From: Idiomarina fontislapidosi
GTDB taxonomy: Bacteria > Pseudomonadota > Gammaproteobacteria > Enterobacterales > Alteromonadaceae
DNA: 64,000 nucleotides
Reading direction: 5' to 3'
Assembly (NCBI RefSeq): GCF_003226255.1
Contig: NZ_QJST01000005.1
Coordinates: 1 to 64,000 of the forward strand
The translations under genes and the position numbers were made by a program. Below are positions 18,467 through 27,749 of the stretch, piece by piece. The notes under the pieces are model-generated. The model saw only the letters and a list, made by a program, of their open reading frames with translations. It did no database searches and had not been told where the DNA came from. Position 1 is the first letter of the stretch; each line of letters opens with the position of its first letter.

Positions 18467-18820
18467 ATGGGATTCTATTTAACCTCACGACAGGTTCCAC
18501 AGCTCAAATCATTTCCTTTCACAGAAAGAGCGCTTATCTTAACAATCGCGCAACAAGCGATGCCAGTACCTCGTCGTATGATATGTAACCTAGCTAAATT
18601 GGTGCCAATTTGCATCATCTTTTTTGCCATCGTCGATTTGCCCGGTTGGTGGAAAGCTGTCGGCTTACTGGCTGCTGGTATTGGTTATCCGCTATTTACT
18701 CAGCCTATTACGTTAAATATGTCACTGCCTTATATTGATAAAGCTGTGCGTCAGTTTGAAGCACAGCGTGCGGATCAATTAGAGGAAGAAGATCAAGATG
18801 AAGATGAGGATACAGCCTGA
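18467..18820 (+). CDS. Small inner-membrane protein, unknown function
   Basis: This 117-residue protein begins MGFYLTSRQVPQLKSFPF and has two closely spaced hydrophobic segments (about residues 44-59 and 63-80) forming a membrane hairpin, then an acidic tail (EEEDQDEDED). The N-terminal pattern 'YLTSRxVPxLKxF' recalls small uncharacterised membrane proteins of Alteromonadales (possibly DUF6170), but I am not sure of the family. AAGG precedes the ATG. Its 3' end overlaps the convergent response-regulator gene by 28 bp. It stands between galU and an RssB-like gene. Confidence 0.75.
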   Translation: MGFYLTSRQVPQLKSFPFTERALILTIAQQAMPVPRRMICNLAKLVPICIIFFAIVDLPGWWKAVGLLAAGIGYPLFTQPITLNMSLPYIDKAVRQFEAQRADQLEEEDQDEDEDTA

Positions 18821-19791
18821 CGCTCAATACTGAGAATCGCTTCAGGTAATTGGCAATGAACGCGTTTTACATCCGTGTGAATATAGCTGTGAAAACTCGC
18901 ATGTCGCCATATGCCTAACGCCAGGTCAGGCTTGGCTTGCGGCTGCATGCGAATGCGGTCGCCGACTTGAGTCCAACGAAACGTTTGGCGTTCGCTATCA
19001 AGAATCGCGAACACCCCATCGAACGCTGTCCGCACTCGCGAATGGCACAACTCAAAATTAATGTGCTGTACCAAATCACGCGGGTCAAGCACGGTATCAT
19101 CGCTCCCCGCAAGATGTTGACGTATTAACGGATCGATCAGTGTCTTTAACACCAGTAACGGAATTAGGTTTTGCTCGGTTTGGCTGTGCGCCGTCGCCAT
19201 CACCACTAATACCCTACCCTCGGTTAAGGTACGATAATCTATCCAAATGTTGGCTTCGGCACCCTCCGCCACTTGGTTTTCGATAATGTAATCACCGATA
19301 TGTAGGGGAGCTTGCGCCAAAAGGTCACTGGCAAGGCGCTCAACGATGTGTTGATCTTGATAGAGTTGATTAATATGGCTGTCCAACTCCCAGATATCGC
19401 TGACATAGGTTTCTTCTAATCGATGGCGCTGAAGACAATGTTCGATGGCTTGCGTAATCGTTGACAGGCTATCAATGGGTTTGACTAGGTAATCCCACGC
19501 CCCCAGTCGCACCGCCTCACGAATATCACTCATGTCAGAACTCGCCGAAATGACGATCACCGGAAGGTGCGGGGCGATACTTAATAAGCGCTCGATAACT
19601 TGCAGGCCATTGATGTCAGGCAACATGAGGTCACACAGCACAATATCCGGCGTACTTTGTTGGCACAGCGATAAGGCTTGCTCACCATATTCTACACAAT
19701 GTACTGCGTAATTCTGCTGGATGAGAAACTGCTCAACCACTGATTGAAACACGCGATCATCTTCAATCAGTAAAACTTGTTTTTGACCCAT
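18793..19791 (-). CDS. RssB-like response regulator with PP2C-type output domain
   Basis: This 332-residue protein has an N-terminal receiver domain (about residues 5-120) with LLIEDD, the phosphoacceptor Asp in IVLCDLMLPDINGLQV and the conserved Lys in YLVKPID. A linker helix and a C-terminal domain (about 160-320) reminiscent of degenerate PP2C/SpoIIE phosphatases follow. In E. coli rssB, which has the same layout and delivers RpoS to ClpXP, lies beside galU, and galU is near here too. Orthology to rssB is therefore plausible but unproven. The final Ser-rich tail overlaps the convergent small membrane gene. Confidence 0.75.
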   Translation of the reverse strand: MGQKQVLLIEDDRVFQSVVEQFLIQQNYAVHCVEYGEQALSLCQQSTPDIVLCDLMLPDINGLQVIERLLSIAPHLPVIVISASSDMSDIREAVRLGAWDYLVKPIDSLSTITQAIEHCLQRHRLEETYVSDIWELDSHINQLYQDQHIVERLASDLLAQAPLHIGDYIIENQVAEGAEANIWIDYRTLTEGRVLVVMATAHSQTEQNLIPLLVLKTLIDPLIRQHLAGSDDTVLDPRDLVQHINFELCHSRVRTAFDGVFAILDSERQTFRWTQVGDRIRMQPQAKPDLALGIWRHASFHSYIHTDVKRVHCQLPEAILSIERQAVSSSSS

Positions 19792-19806
19792 TCAGATACA
19801 CCTATC

Positions 19807-19836
19807 CTCGGACGAATCTTTTAAGGATCGTCCAAG
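19807..19836. other. Inverted repeat between mlaA and the response regulator gene
   Basis: CTCGGACGA (19807-19815) and TCGTCCAAG (19828-19836) form a 9-bp stem with one wobble position. It sits in the 57-bp gap just upstream of the response-regulator start. There is no T-run. It may be a leader hairpin or a weak terminator of the preceding mlaA transcript. Confidence 0.3.
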
Positions 19837-19848
19837 GCAGGTCTGTCG

Positions 19849-20598
19849 TCAATACGAGCTTTCCGAAAAGTCGACTTCTTCGGCGTCAGCCTCGACCTCT
19901 GGCGGTGGATTACCGTCGTAAACTTCGTAGTTCCAGTTTTGGTAGTAGGCTTCTTTGACAAAGGTATACGGGTCAAGTGAGTTATCTAACACTTGCTCTT
20001 GCTCGCGCAAGCGTAACCGCAGTGATAAGCCTTTGATGGTGTAACGAGGAATATCCCAGTCATCGCTGATTTCGGTGTATGGGAAGTAGTTACCATCGAC
20101 CCAATCGGTGCCGCGATCGATAACAACCGTAGGACCTAATACCGGCAGCATCAGGAATGGACCGTTTGGCACACCCCATACAGCCAGTGTCTGTCCTAAA
20201 CTTTCTTCGCGCTTGGTGAGACCCATTTCGGTTGCTGGATCCAGTAAACCCAGCAAACCGATGGTGCTGTTAAAAAAGAAGCGCCCTGCAGTCACGCCGG
20301 CATCCTTAAACTGCCCTTGCAACACGTTGTTCACGAATGACCAAGGCTCTTGCAAGTTTTCTAGCGCACGGTAAAGCGAGTTACGCACGGGCTCAGGTAC
20401 GTTTTCATAGACTTCGGCTGCCGGTTTAATGACAGCTTTATCCAACTCACGGTTAAAATCCCATACTGCCCGGTTCGTATCTTCAAAGGGGTCACGCGGG
20501 TCTGCATAGGGGTCATCCGGTTGAGATGAACAAGCACCTAACGCCAATGTGCTGGCGAGTATTACCCATTTAGGTGCGGTTTTAAGCCAATTAGTCAT
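19849..20598 (-). CDS. mlaA: Phospholipid-binding lipoprotein MlaA (VacJ)
   Basis: This 249-residue outer-membrane lipoprotein has signal MTNWLKTAPKWVILASTLALG and lipobox LGAC. The MlaA core has DPFEDTNRAVWDFN near residue 38, the hydrophobic ring around FFFNSTIGLLGLLDPATEMG and the GPFLMLPVLGP motif. MlaA removes mislocalised phospholipid from the outer leaflet and passes it to MlaC. Its start overlaps the end of ccmI by 8 bp, so it may be cotranscribed with the ccm operon although the functions are unrelated. Confidence 0.95.
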   Translation of the reverse strand: MTNWLKTAPKWVILASTLALGACSSQPDDPYADPRDPFEDTNRAVWDFNRELDKAVIKPAAEVYENVPEPVRNSLYRALENLQEPWSFVNNVLQGQFKDAGVTAGRFFFNSTIGLLGLLDPATEMGLTKREESLGQTLAVWGVPNGPFLMLPVLGPTVVIDRGTDWVDGNYFPYTEISDDWDIPRYTIKGLSLRLRLREQEQVLDNSLDPYTFVKEAYYQNWNYEVYDGNPPPEVEADAEEVDFSESSY

Positions 20599-21814
20599 TC
20601 GCTACTTCCGTTACTGTTTGATTAAGAGTCAGCGCTACTTCTGCAGAGCGCTGTGCATTTATAGTCATCGGCTCGGCAAAGAGATCACCCGCTTGACGGT
20701 CAATTTTATCATCTTGCGACACCATGGCTTTAACTTGCCATTGGTCCAAGCCGCTTAAACGATAATCTGGCAGCATCGAATCGGCATCCGTCAATGTCAC
20801 GGTGACCGGCCAATCGCTGACAGGCATACGTTTTACCGCCGCAGGCATCGCTGGACCTTGAGTCGCAGTGACGTAAATAAATAGGGTTCCTTGCGCAGGT
20901 AATTGGTCACGTAGGTCGTCATCTAATCCGACACTGACTGTCACACTGCGGTCCGCTGCCTGCATTTTTTGTTCGGCATCGGCTATCGCTTGTTGCACCG
21001 CATTACTGCGTGGGGACGCCTCTTCTAGCAATGGCAACAGCTGTTGCCATGCCGCTATGGCTTGTTCCCAGTCGCCCCGTTCATACGCCACAAAACCGGT
21101 CAGCGACAATGCCTCAGTGTGCGTTGGCTGTTGCTGTAATACTTGCGCCAGCAAACTCGCCGCCTTACGCAGATGCTCTTCGGTCGGCGATGACATCAAA
21201 AAACGCGCATAACTGATTAAGGTGCCAAGACGGTTCGGCGCCAACGCGAGCGATTTCTCAAACGCTTGTTGCGCTTGGTCAAACTGACGCAGATCGGACA
21301 TGATACCGGCGTATAACCACCATGCCATCGGGTCATCCGGTTTAGCCGCTAGCTTTTGACGCATCCCAAGTGCAAAGGTTTGCATGGATTCAACATCCGC
21401 TTGTTGCTGTTCCTGCAACAGCCGTTGACCAAGCTCTGGTAACTGCGTGAGCGCATCGTCGGCTTGCTTTTGCAATGACCAACTCCCAAACAGCGCATAA
21501 AAACCAACCGCCACCGCAAGGATGATTGCGATGGGAATAAAAGGGTTCGCGCGCTGCCAACTCACTTCGCCCTCGATATCGCGGCTGTCACTGATAAAGG
21601 TTTTGTCTAGCTCCAGCTTCGCTTCATCGTAGGCTTCTTGCGAGATACGTGCCTGCTGTTTGTCGTGTTCAAGCTCGGCTAAGCGCTCTTCATACCAATC
21701 ACGGTTTTCACTCTCGCGGTCAACGCTTTGTCGACGTTGACGCAAGCCGGCTAGCAACACAATAATGACTGCAATAATCAGCAGTACGGCCATCGCCAAA
21801 TACAACTTAATCAT
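20591..21814 (-). CDS. ccmI: Cytochrome c maturation protein CcmI
   Basis: This 407-residue protein has two membrane segments (about residues 4-23 and 92-112) separated by a cytoplasmic coiled coil (YEERLAELEHDKQQARIS). A periplasmic TPR region (about 150-270) precedes a beta-rich C-terminal domain. CcmI presents apocytochrome c to the CcmFH haem ligation complex. It is the last ccm gene and starts 8 bp inside ccmH. Confidence 0.92.
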   Translation of the reverse strand: MIKLYLAMAVLLIIAVIIVLLAGLRQRRQSVDRESENRDWYEERLAELEHDKQQARISQEAYDEAKLELDKTFISDSRDIEGEVSWQRANPFIPIAIILAVAVGFYALFGSWSLQKQADDALTQLPELGQRLLQEQQQADVESMQTFALGMRQKLAAKPDDPMAWWLYAGIMSDLRQFDQAQQAFEKSLALAPNRLGTLISYARFLMSSPTEEHLRKAASLLAQVLQQQPTHTEALSLTGFVAYERGDWEQAIAAWQQLLPLLEEASPRSNAVQQAIADAEQKMQAADRSVTVSVGLDDDLRDQLPAQGTLFIYVTATQGPAMPAAVKRMPVSDWPVTVTLTDADSMLPDYRLSGLDQWQVKAMVSQDDKIDRQAGDLFAEPMTINAQRSAEVALTLNQTVTEVAND

Positions 21815-22283
21815 GGTTTGGCTTCCTTAACTGTTTCAGTCGCTCTTGCTCTTCTTCTGACAAGGCCAGTGGCTGTTTACGCTTGCGCGACATCATCCAT
21901 GCTACGCCCACGCCAATCGCAATGATCAGCAAGGGTCCCCACCACAAAATGCTGGTGTACCAATTAAATGGCGGGCGATAGTGCACGAAGTTGCCGTACC
22001 GAGCGACCATGTAGTCGATAATTTCTTCGCGACTTTTACCTTCCATCACCATGGTATAGGTGCGGTCGCGCATATCTTCAGAGAGGGGTGCGTTAGAATC
22101 CGCAATGTTTTGGTTTTGGCATTTCGGGCAGCGCAACTCTTGGATCAAGGTTTGATAGAGCTGACGCTGTGCCTCCGTTTCAAACTCATGTTGACGAATG
22201 GATGCTTGTCCCACCGCATACACACTGAACAATGTTGCTAACACCGCAAATGTGCTGATAAGTGTGCTGGTTAAGGTACGCAT
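21807..22283 (-). CDS. ccmH: Cytochrome c maturation thiol oxidoreductase CcmH
   Basis: This 158-residue protein has an N-terminal hydrophobic signal/anchor and a three-helix periplasmic domain with the redox motif LRCPKC (LRCPKCQNQNIADSNAPL) at about residues 50-67. A C-terminal membrane segment (about 108-128) follows. It reduces apocytochrome cysteines before haem attachment. The separate short CcmH and CcmI differ from the fused E. coli protein. Confidence 0.94.
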   Translation of the reverse strand: MRTLTSTLISTFAVLATLFSVYAVGQASIRQHEFETEAQRQLYQTLIQELRCPKCQNQNIADSNAPLSEDMRDRTYTMVMEGKSREEIIDYMVARYGNFVHYRPPFNWYTSILWWGPLLIIAIGVGVAWMMSRKRKQPLALSEEEQERLKQLRKPNHD

Positions 22284-22855
22284 TATTGCTTCGCCTCCTT
22301 CACCATTTGTTGATAGACCGCTTTTAACTGGTTTTCCCAGTTACGTGGATTGACGTCACCAACATGGCGATAGCGCACGCGCCCTTGTGCATCGATAAAG
22401 TAAGTCTCGGGCGCACCATACACGCCAAACTCAAACGCCACTTTACCTTCTGGGTCATACAAATTAACGGTGTAAGGGTCACCCAGCGTATTCAGCCAAT
22501 CCATGGCTTTGCCACGCGAATCATCTTTATAGTTTAAACCGACGATAGGAATACCCTGCGCTGCGAGCTCATTTAGGAACTCATGTTCGGCACGGCATGT
22601 CGGGCACCAGGTTGCCCATACGTTTAACAACAGCGGCCCTTGTTTGAGCACCTGCTCGCTATGCTGCTCGGTGGGATCAAACAGATCCTCCGCAGTGAAA
22701 GCAGGCACAGGCTTATCGATCAACACCGATTCTAAATGCGTTGGGTCATCACCCAAGCCTTTGAGTAAAAAGACCACCAACACCACAAACAGCATTAATG
22801 GAACGAACAGCACGATCCACTTTTTACTTGAGCCTTGTGTTTGTTCTGTACTCAT
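22283..22855 (-). CDS. ccmG: Thiol:disulfide interchange protein CcmG (DsbE)
   Basis: This 190-residue membrane-anchored periplasmic thioredoxin has one N-terminal helix (about residues 13-32) and the active site WATWCPTCRAEHEFL (about 86-100). The family-specific GVYGAPETYFID region follows at about 146-157. It supplies reductant to CcmH. Its start overlaps the ccmF stop. Confidence 0.95.
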   Translation of the reverse strand: MSTEQTQGSSKKWIVLFVPLMLFVVLVVFLLKGLGDDPTHLESVLIDKPVPAFTAEDLFDPTEQHSEQVLKQGPLLLNVWATWCPTCRAEHEFLNELAAQGIPIVGLNYKDDSRGKAMDWLNTLGDPYTVNLYDPEGKVAFEFGVYGAPETYFIDAQGRVRYRHVGDVNPRNWENQLKAVYQQMVKEAKQ

Positions 22856-24816
22856 GCTGGGGCTCCTTGTTTACGTTTGCGATAGCGTTTGTCTGCCATG
22901 GCGATGACACCACCTACCGCCATGATCAATGCGCCGAGCCAAATCCAACGGACAAACGGCTTAGTATAAAAGCGTACTGCCCATTTGGTTTGGTTGCCCT
23001 GACCCTGTTCGAGCGGTTCGCCCATGGCAACATACAGATCGCGCAGTAAACCTGAATCGAGTCCGACTTCGGTCATGCTCATTCGCTGCACGCGGTAAAA
23101 ACGCTTTTCACTGACCACTTCGGTGACATACTCGCCGTTTTCACTGACGGTGAAAACACCATGGTCGGAATCATAGTTCGGGCCTTCTTTATGCGTCAGG
23201 TGTTCAAAGGTCAGGTCATACTGACCCACGTTGACGGTTTGACCAGGCTTAATTGAAACGTCACGTTCGGTCTCGTAATGCGAAACCAGCGCAATACCCA
23301 CCAAAGTCACGGCAAAGCCAATATGACCTAACACCATACCCCACTGGCTCGCAGGAATGCGGCGTAACGCGCTGACATCACCGCCACGTTGTTGCACCGT
23401 TTGTAGCACATCGGTGATGGTTGCTAACGCGACCCACAAGGCGAGGAACAAGCCCAACACTGCCCACACGTACATTTCATCTGCCCAGATTTTAGGCAAT
23501 ACATAGGCAAGCACGACAGCGAGTGTTAAGCACAGTAATAAGGGTTTAAGCAGCGGCGCAAGCGGTTGTCTGCGCCAACGCATCCAAGGACCGATACCCA
23601 GCATCAAGGCGAACGGTACGACCAAGTAGCTGTACAGCTCATTAAAGAAAGGTTCGCCGATAGAGATGGAGCCCAGACCGAGCTGCTTATACACCAACGG
23701 CAACAAGGTCCCGAGTAGGACAACCACCATCGCCGCCATCAATAGTACGTTATTGGCTAATAAAAACACTTCTCGCGATGCGGCTTCGTAGCGGCTGTAG
23801 CCTTGCATTTGTGATGCGCGCCAGCCGTACAGTGCGAGCGAGCCACCAATCACGATCGCCAGCAACACCAGAATAAACAATCCACGGGTGGGATCAGAAG
23901 CAAATGCGTGGACCGATACCAACACACCGGAACGCACTAAGAATGTGCCCAATAGGCTCAAGCTGAACGCTGCTATCGCCAACAAGACAGTCCATGATTT
24001 AAAGCTCCCCCGCTTCTCGGTGACCGCTAACGAGTGGATCAATGCGGTACCGACCAACCATGGCATAAAGCTGGCGTTTTCAACAGGGTCCCAGAACCAC
24101 CAACCGCCCCAGCCTAGTTCGTAGTACGCCCACCAACTACCGAGCGCAATACCAACGGTGAGGAACATCCAAGCGGCTAAGGTCCACGGACGCGACCAGC
24201 GTGCCCACGCCGCATCGAGTTTGCCCGACATTAACGCCGCAATGGCAAACGCAAAGGCCACTGAGAAACCGACATAGCCCATATATAGCAAGGGCGGGTG
24301 AATAATCATGCCGGGGTCTTGCAACAATGGGTTTAGGTCGTTGCCGTCGACAGGAATAAACGGCAGGCTGCGGTCGAACGGGTTCGATACCGTCATCATG
24401 AACAGATAGAAGCCGATGCTGATCAGCCCTAAAATACCGAGCACACGTGCGACCATTGGTAGTGGCATCGAACGTGAAAACAGTGCAACCGCAGCTATCC
24501 AGCCTGCCTGCATCAACATCCACAGTAGGAACGAACCCTCATGCGAGCCCCACACTGCGGTCACGCGATAAAACCACGGCAGCTGTGTATTGGAGTTAGC
24601 CGCCACGTAGGCGATGCTAAAGTCGTTTTGCACAAACGCCGTGACCAACAAGGCAAAAGCGATCGCGGTAAAGATAAACTGTCCGATCGCCAGCGGGCGC
24701 GACAGGCTCATCATGCCGCCATGACCGCGTTGCGCCCCTATCAGCGCATATCCCGCCAGCAGCGCTGAAAATGCCAGCGCAATGGCAATACTTAGGTGAC
24801 CTAGCTCAGCAATCAT
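22852..24816 (-). CDS. ccmF: Haem lyase subunit CcmF
   Basis: This 654-residue polytopic inner-membrane protein has more than a dozen predicted helices. The tryptophan-rich WWD motif ([19 protein letters not shown], about residues 235-253) and conserved His residues form the haem-handling site. CcmF with CcmH and CcmI ligates haem to the CXXCH motif of apocytochromes. It is of family-typical length and coupled to ccmE and ccmG by short overlaps. Confidence 0.96.
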   Translation of the reverse strand: MIAELGHLSIAIALAFSALLAGYALIGAQRGHGGMMSLSRPLAIGQFIFTAIAFALLVTAFVQNDFSIAYVAANSNTQLPWFYRVTAVWGSHEGSFLLWMLMQAGWIAAVALFSRSMPLPMVARVLGILGLISIGFYLFMMTVSNPFDRSLPFIPVDGNDLNPLLQDPGMIIHPPLLYMGYVGFSVAFAFAIAALMSGKLDAAWARWSRPWTLAAWMFLTVGIALGSWWAYYELGWGGWWFWDPVENASFMPWLVGTALIHSLAVTEKRGSFKSWTVLLAIAAFSLSLLGTFLVRSGVLVSVHAFASDPTRGLFILVLLAIVIGGSLALYGWRASQMQGYSRYEAASREVFLLANNVLLMAAMVVVLLGTLLPLVYKQLGLGSISIGEPFFNELYSYLVVPFALMLGIGPWMRWRRQPLAPLLKPLLLCLTLAVVLAYVLPKIWADEMYVWAVLGLFLALWVALATITDVLQTVQQRGGDVSALRRIPASQWGMVLGHIGFAVTLVGIALVSHYETERDVSIKPGQTVNVGQYDLTFEHLTHKEGPNYDSDHGVFTVSENGEYVTEVVSEKRFYRVQRMSMTEVGLDSGLLRDLYVAMGEPLEQGQGNQTKWAVRFYTKPFVRWIWLGALIMAVGGVIAMADKRYRKRKQGAPA

Positions 24817-25295
24817 GGTGTTTCCTCTTGCTCAGCCGGTTTGTTCGGATTGACATGCTTAATGCCTTTCATTTTTTCGGCTAATTCGGGCGGCATGTAT
24901 TCTTCATCGTGCTTGGCAAGGACTTCGCTTGCCTGCAATGTCCGCGGTGCAATCAACTCACCCTGTGCGACAATGCCCTGCCCCTCACGGAACAAGTCAG
25001 GCAAAATGCCTTGATACAGAATGGTCACTTCGGGGCCGGTATCGGTGACCTTGAAGCTGACTTCCAGCGTTTCGGGATCGCGATCAACGGACCCTTCCAC
25101 CACCATTCCGCCAATCCGCATGCGTTGACCCACTTGTGGCGGTTGTTTGCCTGCTTCGACTTGCTCAAAATCACTTGGGGTATAAAACAAGTTAATACTG
25201 TAACTCATGGCATACAACATGAGACCAATCGCAACACTGACCCCAACCACTAATACCAATACCCAAGTTAACCGTTTTTTGCGACGCGGGTTCAT
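24813..25295 (-). CDS. ccmE: Periplasmic haem chaperone CcmE
   Basis: CcmE carries haem covalently through a histidine to CcmF. The start at 25295 ([13 protein letters not shown]) is preceded by GAGGAG and lies just after the ccmD stop; the 14-codon upstream extension is rejected. One N-terminal membrane helix (about residues 9-30) precedes an OB-fold domain. The haem-binding histidine lies in [14 protein letters not shown] at about residue 127. Total length is 160 residues. Confidence 0.95.
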   Translation of the reverse strand: MNPRRKKRLTWVLVLVVGVSVAIGLMLYAMSYSINLFYTPSDFEQVEAGKQPPQVGQRMRIGGMVVEGSVDRDPETLEVSFKVTDTGPEVTILYQGILPDLFREGQGIVAQGELIAPRTLQASEVLAKHDEEYMPPELAEKMKGIKHVNPNKPAEQEETP

Positions 25296-25299
25296 ACTT

Positions 25300-25509
25300 C
25301 TACTCCTCAGCACTCGCTTGCTGCGTACGACGTGCAAGCCGCTGTTTACGACGTTGAACTTTTAAGCTTTCCTTCTGCAAACGTCGCCGTTGCACACTGG
25401 TTTCTAAGGCAACACCTGCAATCACTAAAAAAGTCAGAAAAAAAGACGACCAGACATACAAGCCGTAGCCACCCATATGCACAAATTCGCTAAAACTATC
25501 AAATGCCAT
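25300..25509 (-). CDS. ccmD: Haem exporter accessory protein CcmD
   Basis: This 69-residue protein has a single membrane helix (about residues 14-36, with [19 protein letters not shown]) and a strongly basic cytoplasmic tail, as in all CcmD proteins. CcmD is needed to release holo-CcmE from the CcmABCD transporter. Its start overlaps the ccmC stop. Confidence 0.93.
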   Translation of the reverse strand: MAFDSFSEFVHMGGYGLYVWSSFFLTFLVIAGVALETSVQRRRLQKESLKVQRRKQRLARRTQQASAEE

Positions 25510-26273
25510 TAGCGTTTCTCCTCAGCCGAAGTGCTGCTCGCTTGTGCCAACTCAGCCTGCGCCCAAGGACGATTCAGTTCATGTTTTAACAGCTGGTTTT
25601 TGTAGCGCATCAGCACCAATGTTGCGGTCAGCAACATAAAGCCCAATAAGCTGATCAATAGCGGCCATAGCATGCTGTTAGCAATGGATGGACGCTCAAA
25701 CTTAGTGATGGTGGCACCTTGGTGCAGGGTGTTCCACCACTCTACCGAGTAATGAATAATGGGTAGGTTGACCACACCCACAATCGCCAAAATCGAGGCC
25801 GCTTTAGCACCTGTACGCGCGTCATCAAATGCGGCATACAGCGCCATCACACCAATGTACAAAAACAATAAAATCAGTTCAGACGTGAGCCGTGCATCCC
25901 ACACCCACCAAGTGCCCCACATGGGCTTACCCCATATCGCACCGGTGAACAATGCGATGGCGGTCATAGCAGCGCCGACCGGTGCAATCGCAGGAAGTGC
26001 CCATTCCGCTGTTTTAATTTGCCAGATCAGTGCAATGGCACCACATATCGCCATGCCAAAATAAGCGCCCATGGAGAAGATAGCGGCGGGCACATGAATA
26101 TAAATAATTCGATAGCTGTCGCCCTGCTGATAGTCGGCCGGCGCAAACGCGAGGCCCCAGACCATACCCACCAGCAAGCTAATTACTGTTAAGCCGGCGA
26201 ACCACGGGAGCATCTTATCCACTAAGCGATAGGTTGCTTCAGGTTTTGCATAAGGGTGTAACCAACGCCACAT
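25509..26273 (-). CDS. ccmC: Haem delivery membrane protein CcmC
   Basis: This 254-residue protein has six membrane helices and the WWD-type motif WGKPMWGTWWVWDARLTSEL (about residues 124-143) flanked by conserved histidines. CcmC attaches haem to CcmE. It directly follows ccmB with a 1-bp gap. Confidence 0.96.
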   Translation of the reverse strand: MWRWLHPYAKPEATYRLVDKMLPWFAGLTVISLLVGMVWGLAFAPADYQQGDSYRIIYIHVPAAIFSMGAYFGMAICGAIALIWQIKTAEWALPAIAPVGAAMTAIALFTGAIWGKPMWGTWWVWDARLTSELILLFLYIGVMALYAAFDDARTGAKAASILAIVGVVNLPIIHYSVEWWNTLHQGATITKFERPSIANSMLWPLLISLLGFMLLTATLVLMRYKNQLLKHELNRPWAQAELAQASSTSAEEKR

Positions 26274-26274
26274 A

Positions 26275-26949
26275 TTAATTCACACTCATTCTGACGCCCG
26301 CGGCCACGGCCAGCGGTGCTAATGTTACCGTTAATACGGAAATTGCGGCTAAAATAGCCAATTGTCCGTGCACAGCCATCCCCATTCCTGCACTTTCTAC
26401 TGCCGATGTGGCAAAAATCAGTATCGGAATAAACAATGGCAATAAAATCAAACTGACTAGGGCACTGCCGCGTTGCAATGGCAACGTCAGTGATGCACCG
26501 ATGGCTGCTAACGCACTCAGCGCAGGGGTGCCTAATAATAATGATGCACTCAGCGCCGCGTAAGCGTCGCCCGGCAAACTCAGTAGTAATGCCAGTAGCG
26601 GCGAGAGTATCACTAATGGCAGCCCACTTAACAACCAGTGCGAAACCATTTTCGCGCTCACTGTAAAGGCGAGTGGCTGCGGCAACAAACACAGTTGCTC
26701 GAGTGAGCCATCGGCATAGTCATCTTTAAAAATTCGATCAACGCCCAACAGCGTTGCCAACAACGCCGCCACCCAAATAATACCGGGGGCGATGCGCGCA
26801 AGAATATCGGGGCCGGGCCCCACGCCTAACGGGAACAAAGTGATGACCATCAGCAAAAAGATCAGCGGGTTAATCGCATCGGAGCGCCGTCGCGCGGCGA
26901 GACGCAGATCTTTACTCAGCACTGAACGCCATAACTGCAGTGCGGTCAT
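26275..26949 (-). CDS. ccmB: ABC transporter permease CcmB
   Basis: This 224-residue permease has six membrane segments and starts LWRSVLSKDLRLAARRRSDA, a typical CcmB opening with a cytoplasmic basic stretch. It pairs with CcmA to release haem-loaded CcmE. Its start codon overlaps the ccmA stop. Confidence 0.95.
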   Translation of the reverse strand: MTALQLWRSVLSKDLRLAARRRSDAINPLIFLLMVITLFPLGVGPGPDILARIAPGIIWVAALLATLLGVDRIFKDDYADGSLEQLCLLPQPLAFTVSAKMVSHWLLSGLPLVILSPLLALLLSLPGDAYAALSASLLLGTPALSALAAIGASLTLPLQRGSALVSLILLPLFIPILIFATSAVESAGMGMAVHGQLAILAAISVLTVTLAPLAVAAGVRMSVN

Positions 26950-27632
26950 TACACAGCTCCCATTGCGTTGGCGTAGACTTCGCCCAAATGCAATTGTTGT
27001 GGGTTTAAGCTCGCCAAGGATAATGCCTGATGCGATGTCATCACAATACTGCCACCCTTTGCTAAATGCTCATTAAAGCGTTGCTCGAGCAGTGCGATAC
27101 CTTTGACATCGAGCGCGGTAAAGGGCTCATCAAGAATCCACAGTGGTGCTTGGCTATGCCATAACCGCGTGAGTGCAACGCGCCGCTGTTGCCCCGCCGA
27201 CAAGCGTCCGGTCATTTCATCTTCAAGACCGAGTAAGCCGATAGTTTCGAGCAAGCGCCAGTCGTCCATGCTGTCTTGACGTGCACCGGTGTCGCCGCTT
27301 AAACGGCGTTGCCAGTAGACATTTTCTAGCGCGGTGAGTTCGGCTTTTACCGCGGGCTTATGGCCAATAAACAAGAGTTGCTGATGATAGGCGCTACGGT
27401 CATACTGTATTGAGTGGTTGTTAAACTCGATACGGCCTGTGCTGCTCGGCATTAAGCCGGCCAGCATGCGCAACAAGGTCGACTTGCCGGCGCCATTGGC
27501 ACCTGTGATTTGCCAGAGTTCGCCTGCATGAACCTCAAACGAGACCTGTTCAAACAAGGTACGCCCGCCGCGAACTGACGAAAGTTCGTGCGCTTTAAGT
27601 CGGGGCAGAGGTTCTGTTGTTTTATGCTTCAT
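26949..27632 (-). CDS. ccmA: ABC transporter ATPase CcmA
   Basis: This 227-residue ABC ATPase has Walker A TGANGAGKSTLLRMLAGL, signature LSAGQQRRVALTRLW and Walker B LWILDEPFTALD. I choose the ATG at 27632; a TTG one codon upstream is less likely. It is the first gene of the nine-gene ccmABCDEFGHI operon. Confidence 0.95.
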   Translation of the reverse strand: MKHKTTEPLPRLKAHELSSVRGGRTLFEQVSFEVHAGELWQITGANGAGKSTLLRMLAGLMPSSTGRIEFNNHSIQYDRSAYHQQLLFIGHKPAVKAELTALENVYWQRRLSGDTGARQDSMDDWRLLETIGLLGLEDEMTGRLSAGQQRRVALTRLWHSQAPLWILDEPFTALDVKGIALLEQRFNEHLAKGGSIVMTSHQALSLASLNPQQLHLGEVYANAMGAV

Positions 27633-27683
27633 CAAGGCTGCGGCAATGTCTGCAAATGATGTGTAAATTGGCTCGAGTTTACC

Positions 27684-27711
27684 ACAATATTTGCCGAAAA
27701 AGCCATGTAAA
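27684..27711 (-). promoter_or_regulatory. Possible promoter of the ccm operon
   Basis: On the minus strand TTTACA (27706-27711) and TATTGT (27684-27689) are spaced by 16 bp, about 50 bp upstream of ccmA in the 117-bp divergent gap with the FliK-like gene. Confidence 0.35.
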
Positions 27712-27749
27712 ACGGTCGCTTTTCATGATCTGGGTAGGGGCAATGCGTT

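Noticed and set aside
26222-26692. 156-codon minus-strand frame over ccmB/ccmC
   Set aside because: It is out of frame with two clear ccm genes and rich in Cys, Arg and Ile without domain features.
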